Positions 41,444-49,891 of a stretch of 61,482 bases of DNA are shown piece after piece. Origin of the DNA: Hyphomicrobiales bacterium (GTDB taxonomy: Bacteria > Pseudomonadota > Alphaproteobacteria > Rhizobiales > Rhizobiaceae); NCBI GenBank assembly GCA_017305835.1, contig JAFKJY010000058.1:1-61482 (forward strand). Reading direction: 5' to 3'. A program made the position numbers and the translations under genes. Under the pieces are notes generated by a model. It worked only from the letters and a program-made list of their open reading frames with translations. It searched no databases and was not told the origin of the DNA. Positions within the stretch are counted from its first letter, which is position 1. Each line of letters starts with the position of its first letter.

Positions 41444-41683
41444 ATGGCGCGAAACACGTCGGTCACCCTTGGGCAAGAGTATGAGGAGTTCATCACCCGG
41501 AAGGTGGCCGAGGGCCGCTTCGGATCGACCAGCGAGGCGATCCGAGCTGGCCTCAGGTTGCTGGAGGAGCAGGAGATGCGGCTCGAGCGCCTTCGCGCGG
41601 CGATCGACGAGGGCGATGCGTCCGGTCCGGCGGTGGAGCTCGATTTCGACGAATTTCTGCGGACGCGCCGCCGCAAGGCATGA
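41444..41683 (+). CDS. parD: ParD-type antitoxin (ribbon-helix-helix)
   Basis: 79 aa. RNTSVTLGQEYEEFITRKVA, then GRFGSTSEAIRAGLRLLEEQ is the CopG/ParD ribbon-helix-helix domain, and the acidic C-terminal part (ELDFDEFLRTRRRKA) wraps the toxin. It binds ParE and represses the operon. The stop overlaps the parE start in an ATGA, so expression is coupled. Ribosome-binding sequence AGAGGG lies 12 nt before the ATG. Confidence 0.92.
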   Translation: MARNTSVTLGQEYEEFITRKVAEGRFGSTSEAIRAGLRLLEEQEMRLERLRAAIDEGDASGPAVELDFDEFLRTRRRKA

Positions 41684-41973
41684 GCCTGCGTCTCGTCTAT
41701 TCGCCTGCGGCTCTGGCAGATCTCGACCAGATCTGGCGGTATTCGGCCGAATCCTGGGGAGAGGAGCGGGCTGATATCTACCTGGGCGCGATCCGAGATA
41801 CGCTGTTGCTGCTGTCGCATAATCCCGGCTTGGCGCGCAACGCGGGGGATATCCGGCCAGGCTTGATGAAATATGGGGCGGGAAGCCACGTTCTGTATTT
41901 CCGCGTGAGGGCCGATGCGATCGTAGTAACGCGCATCCTGCATTCACGCATGGATGCAGGCAGGCACCTGTAG
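41680..41973 (+). CDS. parE: ParE-type toxin
   Basis: 97 aa. The RelE/ParE fold shows LRLVYSPAALADLDQIWRYS, then NPGLARNAGDIRPGLMKYGA, GSHVLYFRVRADAIVVTRIL and the terminal HSRMDAGRHL. Members of this group inhibit DNA gyrase rather than cutting mRNA. Coupled to parD by a 4-bp overlap. Confidence 0.92.
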   Translation: MSLRLVYSPAALADLDQIWRYSAESWGEERADIYLGAIRDTLLLLSHNPGLARNAGDIRPGLMKYGAGSHVLYFRVRADAIVVTRILHSRMDAGRHL

Positions 41974-41997
41974 CAACAACCGTGCCGCGGTAGCCAA

Positions 41998-42165
41998 ATG
42001 ACCGAGCGCAAGGAAAATCACGCCGCTGGGTCGAAAGAAAGCCTTCCGCTGGCGCCAAAGCGGGCGGTCAGCGGCACGAATCCGACCGCTGGGCGGTCGA
42101 ATCCGTTCGCCGTGTTCGAGGAATGGGCGAGCGAGGCGGACGACGAGGCCTACGAGAGCCTTTGA
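41998..42165 (+). CDS. Small protein downstream of parDE
   Basis: 55 aa, not recognised. The first half is Lys/Ser/Gly-rich and probably disordered; the last ~20 residues, NPFAVFEEWASEADDEAYES, have the acidic EW...AY pattern seen at the ends of some small antitoxins. It begins 25 bp after parE in the same direction and may be a third gene of that operon. No clear ribosome-binding site. Its stop is 3 bp from the convergent VOC-type gene. Moderately uncertain as a gene. Confidence 0.5.
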   Translation: MTERKENHAAGSKESLPLAPKRAVSGTNPTAGRSNPFAVFEEWASEADDEAYESL

Positions 42166-42168
42166 AAC

Positions 42169-42999
42169 TTACGCGACCCACTCGATGAACGCGCCGCAGG
42201 CGGCGGCCGACGGGGTGAGCGGGCGCGGCTCGCGCGTGGCGAGGCGCAGGCCGGCCAGGAGGGGCGTTCCGGTGCTCGCGGCGGGCGAGGACGGGTCGAG
42301 CGCGGCGATCGCGTCGGGGGCCAGCACCAGCACCGCGTGCGGGCCGCAGGCGACGCGAAAGCCGCCGTCGGCAGGCGCGACGTCGCCGCCGAACAGGCGC
42401 GAGACGAAGGCTGCGTCGCGCTCGGGTTCGGGCGAGGCGAGGTAGACGGCCGCTATGCCCGCCGCGCCGTTGTCGTGGCGCTGGTAGTCGGGCTTCCAGA
42501 AATATTGCTGCGCGCGGTTCTGGCAGGCGAAGAAGCCGATGTCCGGCATCGCCTCCGACCAGGCGAAGGCGAGCGAGAAGGAGACGGTGACGCGGGCGCC
42601 GTCGGGCAGCACGGCCTGCCGCTCGAAATCGAAGGGCGCGGCCGTGCGCAGGCCGGCAGCCTGGAAGCCGGCGAGGTCGGCGCGGGCGTCGTCGCTGGCG
42701 AAGACCAGCATGGACAGGCCCTCGCGGCGCGCGAGGAAACGGCGGTTGTGGTCGCCGAAGCCGTAGAAGGGCGGGTTGCCCGACAGGTCGTGCCGCTGGA
42801 GCCGGTCCGGCCGGTCGACCTCCAGCAGCTCGACGAAATTGCGGCCGGCAAACTGCGCCAGCCGGTTCGACGTGCCCATGCGGTCCTCATGCATGGCGCG
42901 CGGGGTGAGCGTGAAGCCGAGGCCCTGCCAGACGGCCGCTGCGCGGTCGAGGTCGCGCACGGCGAGCACGACGTGGTCGATGGCGCGGCCGGACGGCAT
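42169..42999 (-). CDS. VOC/glyoxalase-like domain protein
   Basis: 276 aa, the glyoxalase-3-like type. Two vicinal-oxygen-chelate modules are visible: DHVVLAVRDLDRAAAVWQGL in the first and AGIAAVYLASPEPERDAAFV in the second. PPFYGFGDHNRRFL and the NRAQQYFWKPDYQRHDNG stretch are typical. The fold binds a metal and acts on oxygenated substrates, but the reaction is unknown. Its ATG overlaps the stop of the SDR gene (ATGA), so the two are one unit, suggesting a shared catabolic step. Confidence 0.82.
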   Translation of the reverse strand: MPSGRAIDHVVLAVRDLDRAAAVWQGLGFTLTPRAMHEDRMGTSNRLAQFAGRNFVELLEVDRPDRLQRHDLSGNPPFYGFGDHNRRFLARREGLSMLVFASDDARADLAGFQAAGLRTAAPFDFERQAVLPDGARVTVSFSLAFAWSEAMPDIGFFACQNRAQQYFWKPDYQRHDNGAAGIAAVYLASPEPERDAAFVSRLFGGDVAPADGGFRVACGPHAVLVLAPDAIAALDPSSPAASTGTPLLAGLRLATREPRPLTPSAAACGAFIEWVA

Positions 43000-43871
43000 C
43001 AGCCGAACGCCTTGATGAGCTTCGTGTCGGTCTTGTCGAACACCCGGTCGGGCACGAAGAAGTCGGCCGCGAGCGGGCCCCTGGCGCCGGGTGCGTAGGC
43101 GCCGAAATCGGTGACGCCCTCCTCGCGCAGCACCAGTTCGTCGATGAAGAAATTGCCGGTGGTCGCGCGCGCCGGGCGAACGAGGATCGCGTGGGCGGCG
43201 TCCGCCATGATGCGCGGCGAGCGGCTCATCGAGACCACGCTCTCGCCGCCCAGAAGGTTGCGGATCGCCGCCGTGTCGATCGCCGTCAGCGGCCACAGCG
43301 AGTTGACCGCGATGCCGTCCCTGGCGAACTCGGCGCTCATGCCCAGCGTGCACATCGACATGCCGAACTTGGCCATCGTGTAGGCGACGTGGCCCTTGAA
43401 CCACTTCGCCTGCATGTCGAGCGGCGGGGCGAGGTTGAGGATGTGCGGGTTGGCCGACCGCTTCAAGTGCGGGATGCAGGTCTTCGAGACCAGATAGGTG
43501 CCGCGCGTGTTGATCTGGTGCATCAGGTCGAAGCGCTTCATGTCGGTCTCCAGCGTGCCGGTGAGCTGGATGGCGCTGGCATTGTTGATGCAGACGTCGA
43601 TGCCGCCGAAACGCGCGACCGTCGCGTCCACGGCGGCCGCCACCTGCGCCTCGTCGCGGATGTCGCAGACGACCGGCAGGGCCTTGCCGCCGGCCGCCTC
43701 GATCTCGTCGGCGGCCGTGTAGATCGTGCCGGGCAGTTTTGGGTGCGGCTCGGCGGTCTTGGCGGCGATGGTGACGTTGGCGCCGTCCTGCGCGGCCCGC
43801 AGCGCGATCGCCAGCCCGATGCCGCGCGAGCCGCCGGAGATGAAGATGGTCCTGCCCTCGAGCGACATCAT
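42999..43871 (-). CDS. Short-chain dehydrogenase/reductase, HSDL2-like
   Basis: 290 aa. Rossmann motif SGGSRGIGLAIALRAAQDGA, structural NNAS in DVCINNASAIQLTGTLETD and the catalytic YTMAK (Y in VAYTMAKFGMSM) are present. The C-terminus (ARATTGNFFIDELVLREEGV, then FGAYAPGA) marks the HSDL2/peroxisomal-type SDR group, which acts on lipid-like or branched alcohols in other organisms. GGAGGAAAC precedes the start. First gene of a coupled pair with the VOC protein; HlyU lies 34 bp upstream on the same strand. Confidence 0.88.
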   Translation of the reverse strand: MMSLEGRTIFISGGSRGIGLAIALRAAQDGANVTIAAKTAEPHPKLPGTIYTAADEIEAAGGKALPVVCDIRDEAQVAAAVDATVARFGGIDVCINNASAIQLTGTLETDMKRFDLMHQINTRGTYLVSKTCIPHLKRSANPHILNLAPPLDMQAKWFKGHVAYTMAKFGMSMCTLGMSAEFARDGIAVNSLWPLTAIDTAAIRNLLGGESVVSMSRSPRIMADAAHAILVRPARATTGNFFIDELVLREEGVTDFGAYAPGARGPLAADFFVPDRVFDKTDTKLIKAFG

Positions 43872-43904
43872 GTTTCCTCCCCGTCGTGACCCCGACCGCC
43901 GGCT

Positions 43905-44195
43905 CTAGCCGAACATGCGGTCGCCCTGTTCGTCGATGATCTGCTGGCCCTTGCGCAGGGTGATGGCGAAGGCGTCTTCGAGGGTGGTGAACTTGTCGGC
44001 GCGGATGAAGCGATGCTCCTTCACGGCGCCGTCGACCTCGCGGGTGATGACGCCGCAGCACTGGAACTGGCCGCCGTCCTTGAACGGCGTGGCGCGCACG
44101 ACGTAGCCCTTGTATTCGAGCGGTTCGCTGGCCTCGGCCTTGGCCTCGCTCTCCCCGCCGCCACCGCCTCCGAACAGTCTCTTCAAGAACGACAT
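43905..44195 (-). CDS. hlyU: HlyU-family protein
   Basis: 96 aa. Family pattern MSFLKRLFGGGGGGE at the start, then YKGYVVRATPFKDGGQFQCC, REVDGAVKEHRFIRADKF and LRKGQQIIDEQGDRMFG at the end. HlyU regulates haemolysin and stress genes in Vibrio through a redox-sensitive cysteine pair; the two adjacent cysteines here (QCC) may act likewise, but this is only inferred. Alphaproteobacterial members are of unknown target. It may head the SDR/VOC unit downstream. Confidence 0.88.
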   Translation of the reverse strand: MSFLKRLFGGGGGGESEAKAEASEPLEYKGYVVRATPFKDGGQFQCCGVITREVDGAVKEHRFIRADKFTTLEDAFAITLRKGQQIIDEQGDRMFG

Positions 44196-44287
44196 GGCCT
44201 GCTCCCGACAGGGCGCCCGCTGCCGCGGACGCTGTTTGCACCACCCGACTTCGCCTATAGTCGCGCGCGGCGCAAGGGGAGAGAGCC

Positions 44288-45295
44288 ATAACGGGTCGGA
44301 TCGTCATTCTGGGCGCGGGCGCGATCGGCTGTTTCGTCGGCGGCAACTGGACGGCGGCCGGGCTGGAGGCGACGCTGATCGGCAGGCCGGGGACCCGCGA
44401 CGAGATCGCGGCCGGCGGCATGCGACTGACGGACGGGGCAGGCCTCGACCTGCGGCTCGCCGCCGCCGACGTCGACTTCGCGACCTCGCCGGAGGCGCTG
44501 GCCGGGGCCGGGCTGGTGGTGGTGACGGTCAAGGGGCCGGCGACGGGGGAGGCGGCCGCGCAGATCGCCCCGCATGCGCCGGCGGAGGCCGCCGTGCTCA
44601 GCCTGCAGAACGGCATCAGCCACATCGACACGCTCAGGACGGCGCTGCCGGGGCGCAGGGTGCTGCGCGGCATCGTCGGCTTCAACGTGGCGCGGCTCGG
44701 GCCGGGACACTGGCACAGGGGCACGTCGGGACTGCTGATGGCGGAGCGGGGGGCGCAGATCGAGAGGCTGGCCGAAAGGCTGGCTGGCAGCCCATGCGCG
44801 CTCATGCCGACGGACGATGCCGAGGGCGTCGCCTGGGGCAAGCTCGTCCTCAACCTCAACAATGCGGTCAACGCGCTGTCGGGCCGGACGCTGCGGGCGG
44901 AGCTTTCGGAGCGGTCCTACCGGCGTGTGCTGGCGGCCTCGATGCGCGAGGCGCTGGAGGTGCTGGCGGCGGCCGGCACCCGGCCGGCGCGCGTCACGGC
45001 GCTGCCGCCGCGGCTGCTGCCCGGCTTCATCGGCGCGCCGGACGCGATCTTCAACACGATCGGGCTGCGGCTGCAGAAGATCGACGCGCATGCGCGCTCC
45101 TCGATGGCCGACGACTTCGCCGCGGGGCGGGGAACCGAGATCGATTTCCTCAACGGCGAGATCGTGGGGCTGGCGGGACGCACGGGCCGCGAAGCGCCGG
45201 TCAACCGGCGCATCGTGGAACTGGTGAAGGAGGCCGAGAGCGGCGGCCGGCGCGGCTGGAGCGGCGCGGAGCTCGCCGCGGCCGTGCTCGGCTGA
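44288..45295 (+). CDS. Ketopantoate reductase-like (ApbA/PanE) protein with ATA at the start position
   Basis: 335 aa if begun at 44288. The Rossmann motif RIVILGAGAIGCFVGGNW begins four codons after an ATA, not ATG; the preceding AAGGGGAGAGAG is a strong Shine-Dalgarno placed normally. A TAG lies in frame at 44258-44260 and no ATG, GTG or TTG occurs before the Rossmann motif. The next in-frame ATG, 44420, would remove the NAD(P) site. Catalytic-domain signs include LNLNNAVNALSG, LLPGFIG and SSMADDFAAGRGTEIDFLNG. ApbA/PanE reduces 2-oxoacids, classically 2-dehydropantoate. Either ATA is used or the gene is damaged. Confidence 0.8.
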   Translation: MTGRIVILGAGAIGCFVGGNWTAAGLEATLIGRPGTRDEIAAGGMRLTDGAGLDLRLAAADVDFATSPEALAGAGLVVVTVKGPATGEAAAQIAPHAPAEAAVLSLQNGISHIDTLRTALPGRRVLRGIVGFNVARLGPGHWHRGTSGLLMAERGAQIERLAERLAGSPCALMPTDDAEGVAWGKLVLNLNNAVNALSGRTLRAELSERSYRRVLAASMREALEVLAAAGTRPARVTALPPRLLPGFIGAPDAIFNTIGLRLQKIDAHARSSMADDFAAGRGTEIDFLNGEIVGLAGRTGREAPVNRRIVELVKEAESGGRRGWSGAELAAAVLG

Positions 45296-45544
45296 AAGCG
45301 GCCACAGTCCCGCCACCGGGCCGCCACAAAGGCTCGCATCGGCGCCGAAACGCGGCGAAATCAAGCGCGCCAAGATTATCTTTCGTTAAGTTGAGCGCCC
45401 GTTCCGGCGGTCCTAGCTTCCGCCACCGAAGCCGGGAGACGCCGGCGGAAAGCCCCGCCTTTTCCGCGACCCGACGCCCCCTGACGGCTTCGTCGCGGCT
45501 TCGCCACGAAGCATTGGCGAAGCTTCATCAGAAGGGATGTCACC

Positions 45545-45805
45545 ATGCGTGCTCTTCTCGTTCCGGCGGCTGTCGCCGCTCTTCTCGCAACCGCTCCGTT
45601 CGCCCTGGCCGCCACCCAGACCGCCACGGGCACCGTGAAGGCCTTCGACATGAAGGCTCACACGCTGACGCTCAACGACGGCGTGGTCTACCAGCTTCCG
45701 GCCGGGTTCAAGGATCCGGGCCTGAAAGCCGGCGCGAAGGTCGAGGTGAGCTGGGATATGCAGGCCGGCAAGCACGAGGCCAGCAAGGTGACGCTCGCCA
45801 AGTAG
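45545..45805 (+). CDS. DUF1344 secreted protein
   Basis: 86 aa. Signal peptide (LLVPAAVAALLATAPFALA) then the DUF1344 domain: TQTATGTVKAFDMKAHTLTL, then NDGVVYQLPAGFKDPGLKAG and KVEVSWDMQAGKHEASKVTL. A small OB-like beta-barrel is expected in the periplasm. Function unknown; the family is common in Rhizobiales, often in several copies. ATG 45545 has AAGGGATG upstream. The 5' leader contains GCTTCG/CGAAGC inverted repeats. Confidence 0.88.
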   Translation: MRALLVPAAVAALLATAPFALAATQTATGTVKAFDMKAHTLTLNDGVVYQLPAGFKDPGLKAGAKVEVSWDMQAGKHEASKVTLAK

Positions 45806-45881
45806 GCAGGCGCCCTCGGCCGGGACGGGGGGAGGGCCCTCCGCCCCGGCGGTCCGCTGCATGCCGGGTCCGCCGGCAGGC

Positions 45882-46304
45882 TCAGGCCGACAGATGCAGC
45901 ACGATCTCGCGGCGGTGCGGCCGCTCGCGATGCTCGAAGAGGTAGATTCCCTGCCATGTGCCGAGCGCGAGGCGCCCGCCGGAGACGGGGATCGAGAGCG
46001 AGGTCGCCGTCAGCGCGGCCTTGATGTGGGCGGGCATGTCGTCCGGCCCCTCGGTGGTGTGGACCACCCAGCGCATCGACGGATCGTCCGAAGGCGGCAC
46101 CAGCCGGCGGAAGAAGGCGTCGAGGTCGCGCCGCACGTCGGGATCGGCATTCTCCTGGACCAGCAGCGAGCACGAGGTGTGGCGCACGAACAGCGTCAGC
46201 AGGCCGGTCTCGGCCGCCTCCCGCCGCACGAAGGCCTGCGCCTCGCGCGTGAACTCGTAGAGGCCGGAGCCGGCCGTATCCATCCGGATCGTCGTCTGCG
46301 GCAT
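45882..46304 (-). CDS. YjbQ/UPF0047 family protein
   Basis: 140 aa, standard length. Family pattern LLTLFVRHTSCSLLVQENAD, PDVRRDLDAFFRRLVPPSDD, MPAHIKAALTATSLSIPVSG and LGTWQGIYLFEHRERPHRR. Histidines in these stretches form a metal site. E. coli YjbQ can make thiamine phosphate from the alcohol precursor; the physiological role is still debated. ATG 46304 is chosen because it gives the family start MPQTTIRMDT; an upstream open extension is Arg/Ala-rich and not believed. Confidence 0.92.
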   Translation of the reverse strand: MPQTTIRMDTAGSGLYEFTREAQAFVRREAAETGLLTLFVRHTSCSLLVQENADPDVRRDLDAFFRRLVPPSDDPSMRWVVHTTEGPDDMPAHIKAALTATSLSIPVSGGRLALGTWQGIYLFEHRERPHRREIVLHLSA

Positions 46305-46420
46305 TCCCCGAGCTGAAGGCCGGCGGGCGGCGCTGTCAAGCGCGGCAAGCGACGGCCCGCGCAACGCTTGGGCGGGATTGCGCGTTTAGCCCTCGGCCGA
46401 TCGAGGTCGACGAGGGGCGA

Positions 46421-48793
46421 ATGCAGTCAGGACAAATGGTTGGACGGGCGAGGCGCGCGATCCCGCTGATCGCGGCGGCGGTCCTGCTCGCGGCGGGTGC
46501 GGCCCATGCGGCGGAGCCGGCGCATGGCGGGGCGGTGATGAGCGGCTCGGGCGAAGCGGCGTTCGTCGCCAAGATCGTGCTTTTGCTGGTCGTCGGGCGC
46601 GGGCTGGGCGAGATCCTCGAACGGCTCGGCCAGCCGGCCATCATGGGCCAGTTGATCGGCGGCATCCTGCTCGGGCCGTCGCTGTTCGGCTGGGTGTGGC
46701 CGGAGGCGCAGCAGGCGATCTTCCCGGCCGATCCGGCGCAGAAGAGCATGATCGAGGCGCTGTCGCAGGTGGGCATCCTGCTGCTGCTGCTTCTGACCGG
46801 CATGGAGACGGACCTGAAGCTGGTGCGCCGCGTCGGCGCGGCCTGCTTCTCGATCTCGGCCACCGGCATCGCGGTGCCGTTCGCCTGCGGCTTCATCATG
46901 GCGCAGTTCCTGCCGGCGTCGCTGCTGCCGGCCACGGCCGATCATATCGTCGCCGGCCTGTTCCTCGGCACGGCGCTGTCGATCTCGTCGGTGAAGATCG
47001 TCGCGGTGATCGTGCGCGAGATGGGCTTCCTGCGCCGCAATCTCGGACAGGTCATCATCTCGTCGGCGATCATCGAGGACACGATCGGCTGGCTGATCAT
47101 CGCCGTCACCTTCGGCATCGCCACGGAGGGCGGGGTGAAGCTGCTGCCGCTCGCCGGCACGGTGCTGGGGGTGGCCGCCTTCATGACGTTCAGCTTCACC
47201 ATCGGGCGGCGGCTCGTGTTCACCGCGATCCGCTGGACCAACGACAACATCCGCAGCGAATACGCCGTCATCACCGTCATCCTCGTCATCATGGGGCTGA
47301 TGTCGCTGATCACCGACTGGCTGGGCGTGCATTCCGTGCTCGGCGCGTTCGTGGCCGGCATCCTGGTCGGCGAATCGCCGATCCTGACCGACCACATCGA
47401 GGCGCAGCTCAGGGGCATCATCACCGCCTTCTTCATGCCGATCTTCTTCGGGCTGGCGGGGCTGTCGGCGGACCTCACCGCGCTCGCCGACCCGACGCTG
47501 GCGCTGCTGGCGGTCGGGCTGGTGCTGGTGGCCAGCATCGGCAAGTTCGCCGGCGCCTTCACCGGCGGCGAGATGGCCGGCATGCACATCAAGGAATCGA
47601 TCGCGATCGGCAGCGCGATGAACGCGCGCGGCTCGACCGAGGTGATCGTGGCGACGATCGGCCTGTCGATGGGCGTGCTGTCGCAGACGCTGTTCACGAT
47701 GATCGTGACGATGGCGGTGGTGACGACGCTGGCGATGCCGCCGATGCTGCGCTGGGCGCTGCGGCGCGTGCCGATCGGCGAGGAGGAGAAGGCGCGGCTG
47801 GAGCGCGAGGACCTCGACGCGCGCGGCTTCGTCTCCAAGCTGGAGCGGCTGCTGCTGGCCGTCGACGACAGCGCGATCGGCAAGTTCGCCGCCTATCTGG
47901 CCGGACTGGTGGGCGGCGGCAGCGGCATGCCGACGACGCTGCTGCGGCTCGACAGGCGGCCCGCCGGCGAGGCCGCGGCCGCCGCCAAGCGGTCGCGCAA
48001 GCATGCCGACGAGGTCAAGCGCGGCGCCCGCGAGAGCGCGACGGCGGTGGAGCGCGACGAGGACGTGCCGGTCGAGAAGGTGCACCTGACGGCGCGCGAC
48101 GAAAGCGGGCTCGACGGCGAGACGATCGCGCAGGAGGCGCGCAAGGGCTACAGCATGCTGATCGTCGGGCTCGGCCGCGCGGTGACGCCGAAGGGCGCCT
48201 TCACCAAGGCGGTCAACCAGATCGCCAGCGGCTTCGACGGGCCGCTGTGCCTGGTGGTCAGGGGCCACGGCGCGGCCGGGACGCTGCCGGCGCTCGACTC
48301 CAATGCGACGATCCTCGTGCCGGTCAACGGCACCGACGTGACGCGGCGGGCGGCCGACCTCGCGCTGGCGCTGGCGCGGCCGCACCGGGCCAAGGTCAAG
48401 GCGCTGCACATCTCGCGCAAGTCGGCCGGCGAGACCGCCTCGCTGTCGATGCGGCGCGAGGAGGCGGTGCTGAAGGAGATCGTCGAGCTCGGCGAGCGCT
48501 ACGGCGTCACCGTGGAGACCGAGATCAAGGCGCGCACGGCCTCCGACACGGCGATCGTGCGGGCGGCGGCGAAGGGGCCGGCGCTGCTGGTGATGGGGGT
48601 GAGCCGGCGGGCGGGCGAGGAGCTGTTCTTCGGCGAGACGTCGACCTCGGTGCTGACCAAGTGCCCGATCCCGACGGTGCTGGTGGCGGGCGAGAGCATC
48701 CGCCGCGACCGGGCCGAGACGGAGGCCAAGCGCAGCGGCAAGACCGACAAGGCCGAAGAGGCGACGGAGACCGAGAAGGAAAAGGAGAAGTGA
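46421..48793 (+). CDS. CPA2 cation:proton antiporter fused to UspA domains
   Basis: 790 aa. Signal/anchor segment, then about 12 membrane helices of the CPA2/KefB-type antiporter: GQPAIMGQLIGGILLGPSLF, LLLLLLTGMETDLKLV, ISSVKIVAVIVREMGFLRRN and GVHSVLGAFVAGILVGESPI. NARGSTEVIVATIGLSMGVL is the conserved late helix. After about residue 460 come cytosolic universal-stress-protein-like regions (SMLIVGLGRAVTPKG, then ATILVPVNGTDVTRRAADL and ALLVMGVSRRAGEELFFGET). A charged Lys/Glu tail ends the protein. Likely exchanges K+ or Na+ for H+ under nucleotide control. No operon partner; its stop is 3 bp from the convergent ABC permease stop. Confidence 0.88.
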   Translation: MQSGQMVGRARRAIPLIAAAVLLAAGAAHAAEPAHGGAVMSGSGEAAFVAKIVLLLVVGRGLGEILERLGQPAIMGQLIGGILLGPSLFGWVWPEAQQAIFPADPAQKSMIEALSQVGILLLLLLTGMETDLKLVRRVGAACFSISATGIAVPFACGFIMAQFLPASLLPATADHIVAGLFLGTALSISSVKIVAVIVREMGFLRRNLGQVIISSAIIEDTIGWLIIAVTFGIATEGGVKLLPLAGTVLGVAAFMTFSFTIGRRLVFTAIRWTNDNIRSEYAVITVILVIMGLMSLITDWLGVHSVLGAFVAGILVGESPILTDHIEAQLRGIITAFFMPIFFGLAGLSADLTALADPTLALLAVGLVLVASIGKFAGAFTGGEMAGMHIKESIAIGSAMNARGSTEVIVATIGLSMGVLSQTLFTMIVTMAVVTTLAMPPMLRWALRRVPIGEEEKARLEREDLDARGFVSKLERLLLAVDDSAIGKFAAYLAGLVGGGSGMPTTLLRLDRRPAGEAAAAAKRSRKHADEVKRGARESATAVERDEDVPVEKVHLTARDESGLDGETIAQEARKGYSMLIVGLGRAVTPKGAFTKAVNQIASGFDGPLCLVVRGHGAAGTLPALDSNATILVPVNGTDVTRRAADLALALARPHRAKVKALHISRKSAGETASLSMRREEAVLKEIVELGERYGVTVETEIKARTASDTAIVRAAAKGPALLVMGVSRRAGEELFFGETSTSVLTKCPIPTVLVAGESIRRDRAETEAKRSGKTDKAEEATETEKEKEK

Positions 48794-48796
48794 CGG

Positions 48797-49891
48797 TCAG
48801 CCGCGGTCCCAGGGCATGACCTTGCGCTGCACCCATTGCAGCGCCATGGTCAGCACGACGCCCAGCACCATGACGACGAACAGGCCGGCATACATCTTCT
48901 CCGGGTTCAGCACCTCCCAGTAGTAGAAGGTCATGTAGCCGACGCCCTGCTTGGCGCGCAGGAACTCGACCGAGATGATGACGATCAGCGCGGTGCCGAG
49001 CGCCAGCCGCAGGCCGGCGAAGATGACCGGCATGGCGGCCGGGATGATGACATGGCGGAAGAGCTGGAGGCCGCGCGCGCCATAGTTGCGGCCGGCCATC
49101 AGGAACACGGGGTCGATGTCGCGCACGCCGGCCATGGTGTTGATGGTCATCAGGAAGAACACCGAGAGCGCGACCACGACGATCTTGGGGCCTTCGCCGA
49201 ACGGGTCGGCGAACATCAGCATGACGATCGGGAAGATGGCGATCTTGGGTAGCACGTAGATGGCCGACAGAGTGGTGTCGAGCATCAGCCGCACCGTCTG
49301 GTTGATGCCCATGACGATGCCGAGCAGGATGCCGGGGATGGCGCCGAGCACGAAGCCGGCGAAGACGCGGCCGAGCGTGGCCCAGACATGGCCCTCGGCG
49401 ATCAGCTTCCAGGCGCCGGCGAGCCCGTCCGCGCTCAGCGCCTGCGGGATCAGCCACGGCCGGCCGATGAGGCTGGTCTGGGAGAAGCGGTCGTAGGAGA
49501 CGGTCAGCTCCCACAGGGCTTTCGCGATGCGGGTGGGCTGCGGGAACCAGAGCGGGTTCAAGATGCCGGCGTCGACCACGAGCTGCCAGGCGGCGATGGC
49601 CAGCACCGGGAAGCCGAGCGCCAGCGTGCGCTCGTAGAGCTTGCGCCGGCGCGGCGGGACGACGCGGCCGATGCGCTCGGCGGCGAGCACGATCAGCAGG
49701 AAGTCGCCGAACAGCCAGAGCCACCAGACATGGCGCCACAGGCCGGTGGCGACGAGCAGCAGGTTCCAGACGAGGGCCGCGGCGGCGAGCGGGAGGAGGG
49801 AACGCGCGAGCGGCCGCCGGCGGGCGGCCGGATCCTGCTCCAGCGGCTCGTCGATGGCCGGGATGCCTGGCGGGACGGCGCCGGCGCTCAT
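48797..49891 (-). CDS. ABC transporter permease, SsuC/TauC-like, with extra N-terminal helices
   Basis: 364 aa, about 100 longer than typical SsuC/TauC. Residues ~30-110 hold additional hydrophobic segments (LLPLAAAALVWNLLLVATGL, WWLWLFGDFLLIVLAAERIG). The core permease has the BPD_transp_1 fold, with GHVWATLGRVFAGFVLGAIP and the EAA-type loop MAGRNYGARGLQLFRHVIIP. It starts inside the ATPase stop (ATGA overlap). It should form the channel of the importer encoded with the two genes upstream. Confidence 0.88.
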   Translation of the reverse strand: MSAGAVPPGIPAIDEPLEQDPAARRRPLARSLLPLAAAALVWNLLLVATGLWRHVWWLWLFGDFLLIVLAAERIGRVVPPRRRKLYERTLALGFPVLAIAAWQLVVDAGILNPLWFPQPTRIAKALWELTVSYDRFSQTSLIGRPWLIPQALSADGLAGAWKLIAEGHVWATLGRVFAGFVLGAIPGILLGIVMGINQTVRLMLDTTLSAIYVLPKIAIFPIVMLMFADPFGEGPKIVVVALSVFFLMTINTMAGVRDIDPVFLMAGRNYGARGLQLFRHVIIPAAMPVIFAGLRLALGTALIVIISVEFLRAKQGVGYMTFYYWEVLNPEKMYAGLFVVMVLGVVLTMALQWVQRKVMPWDRG

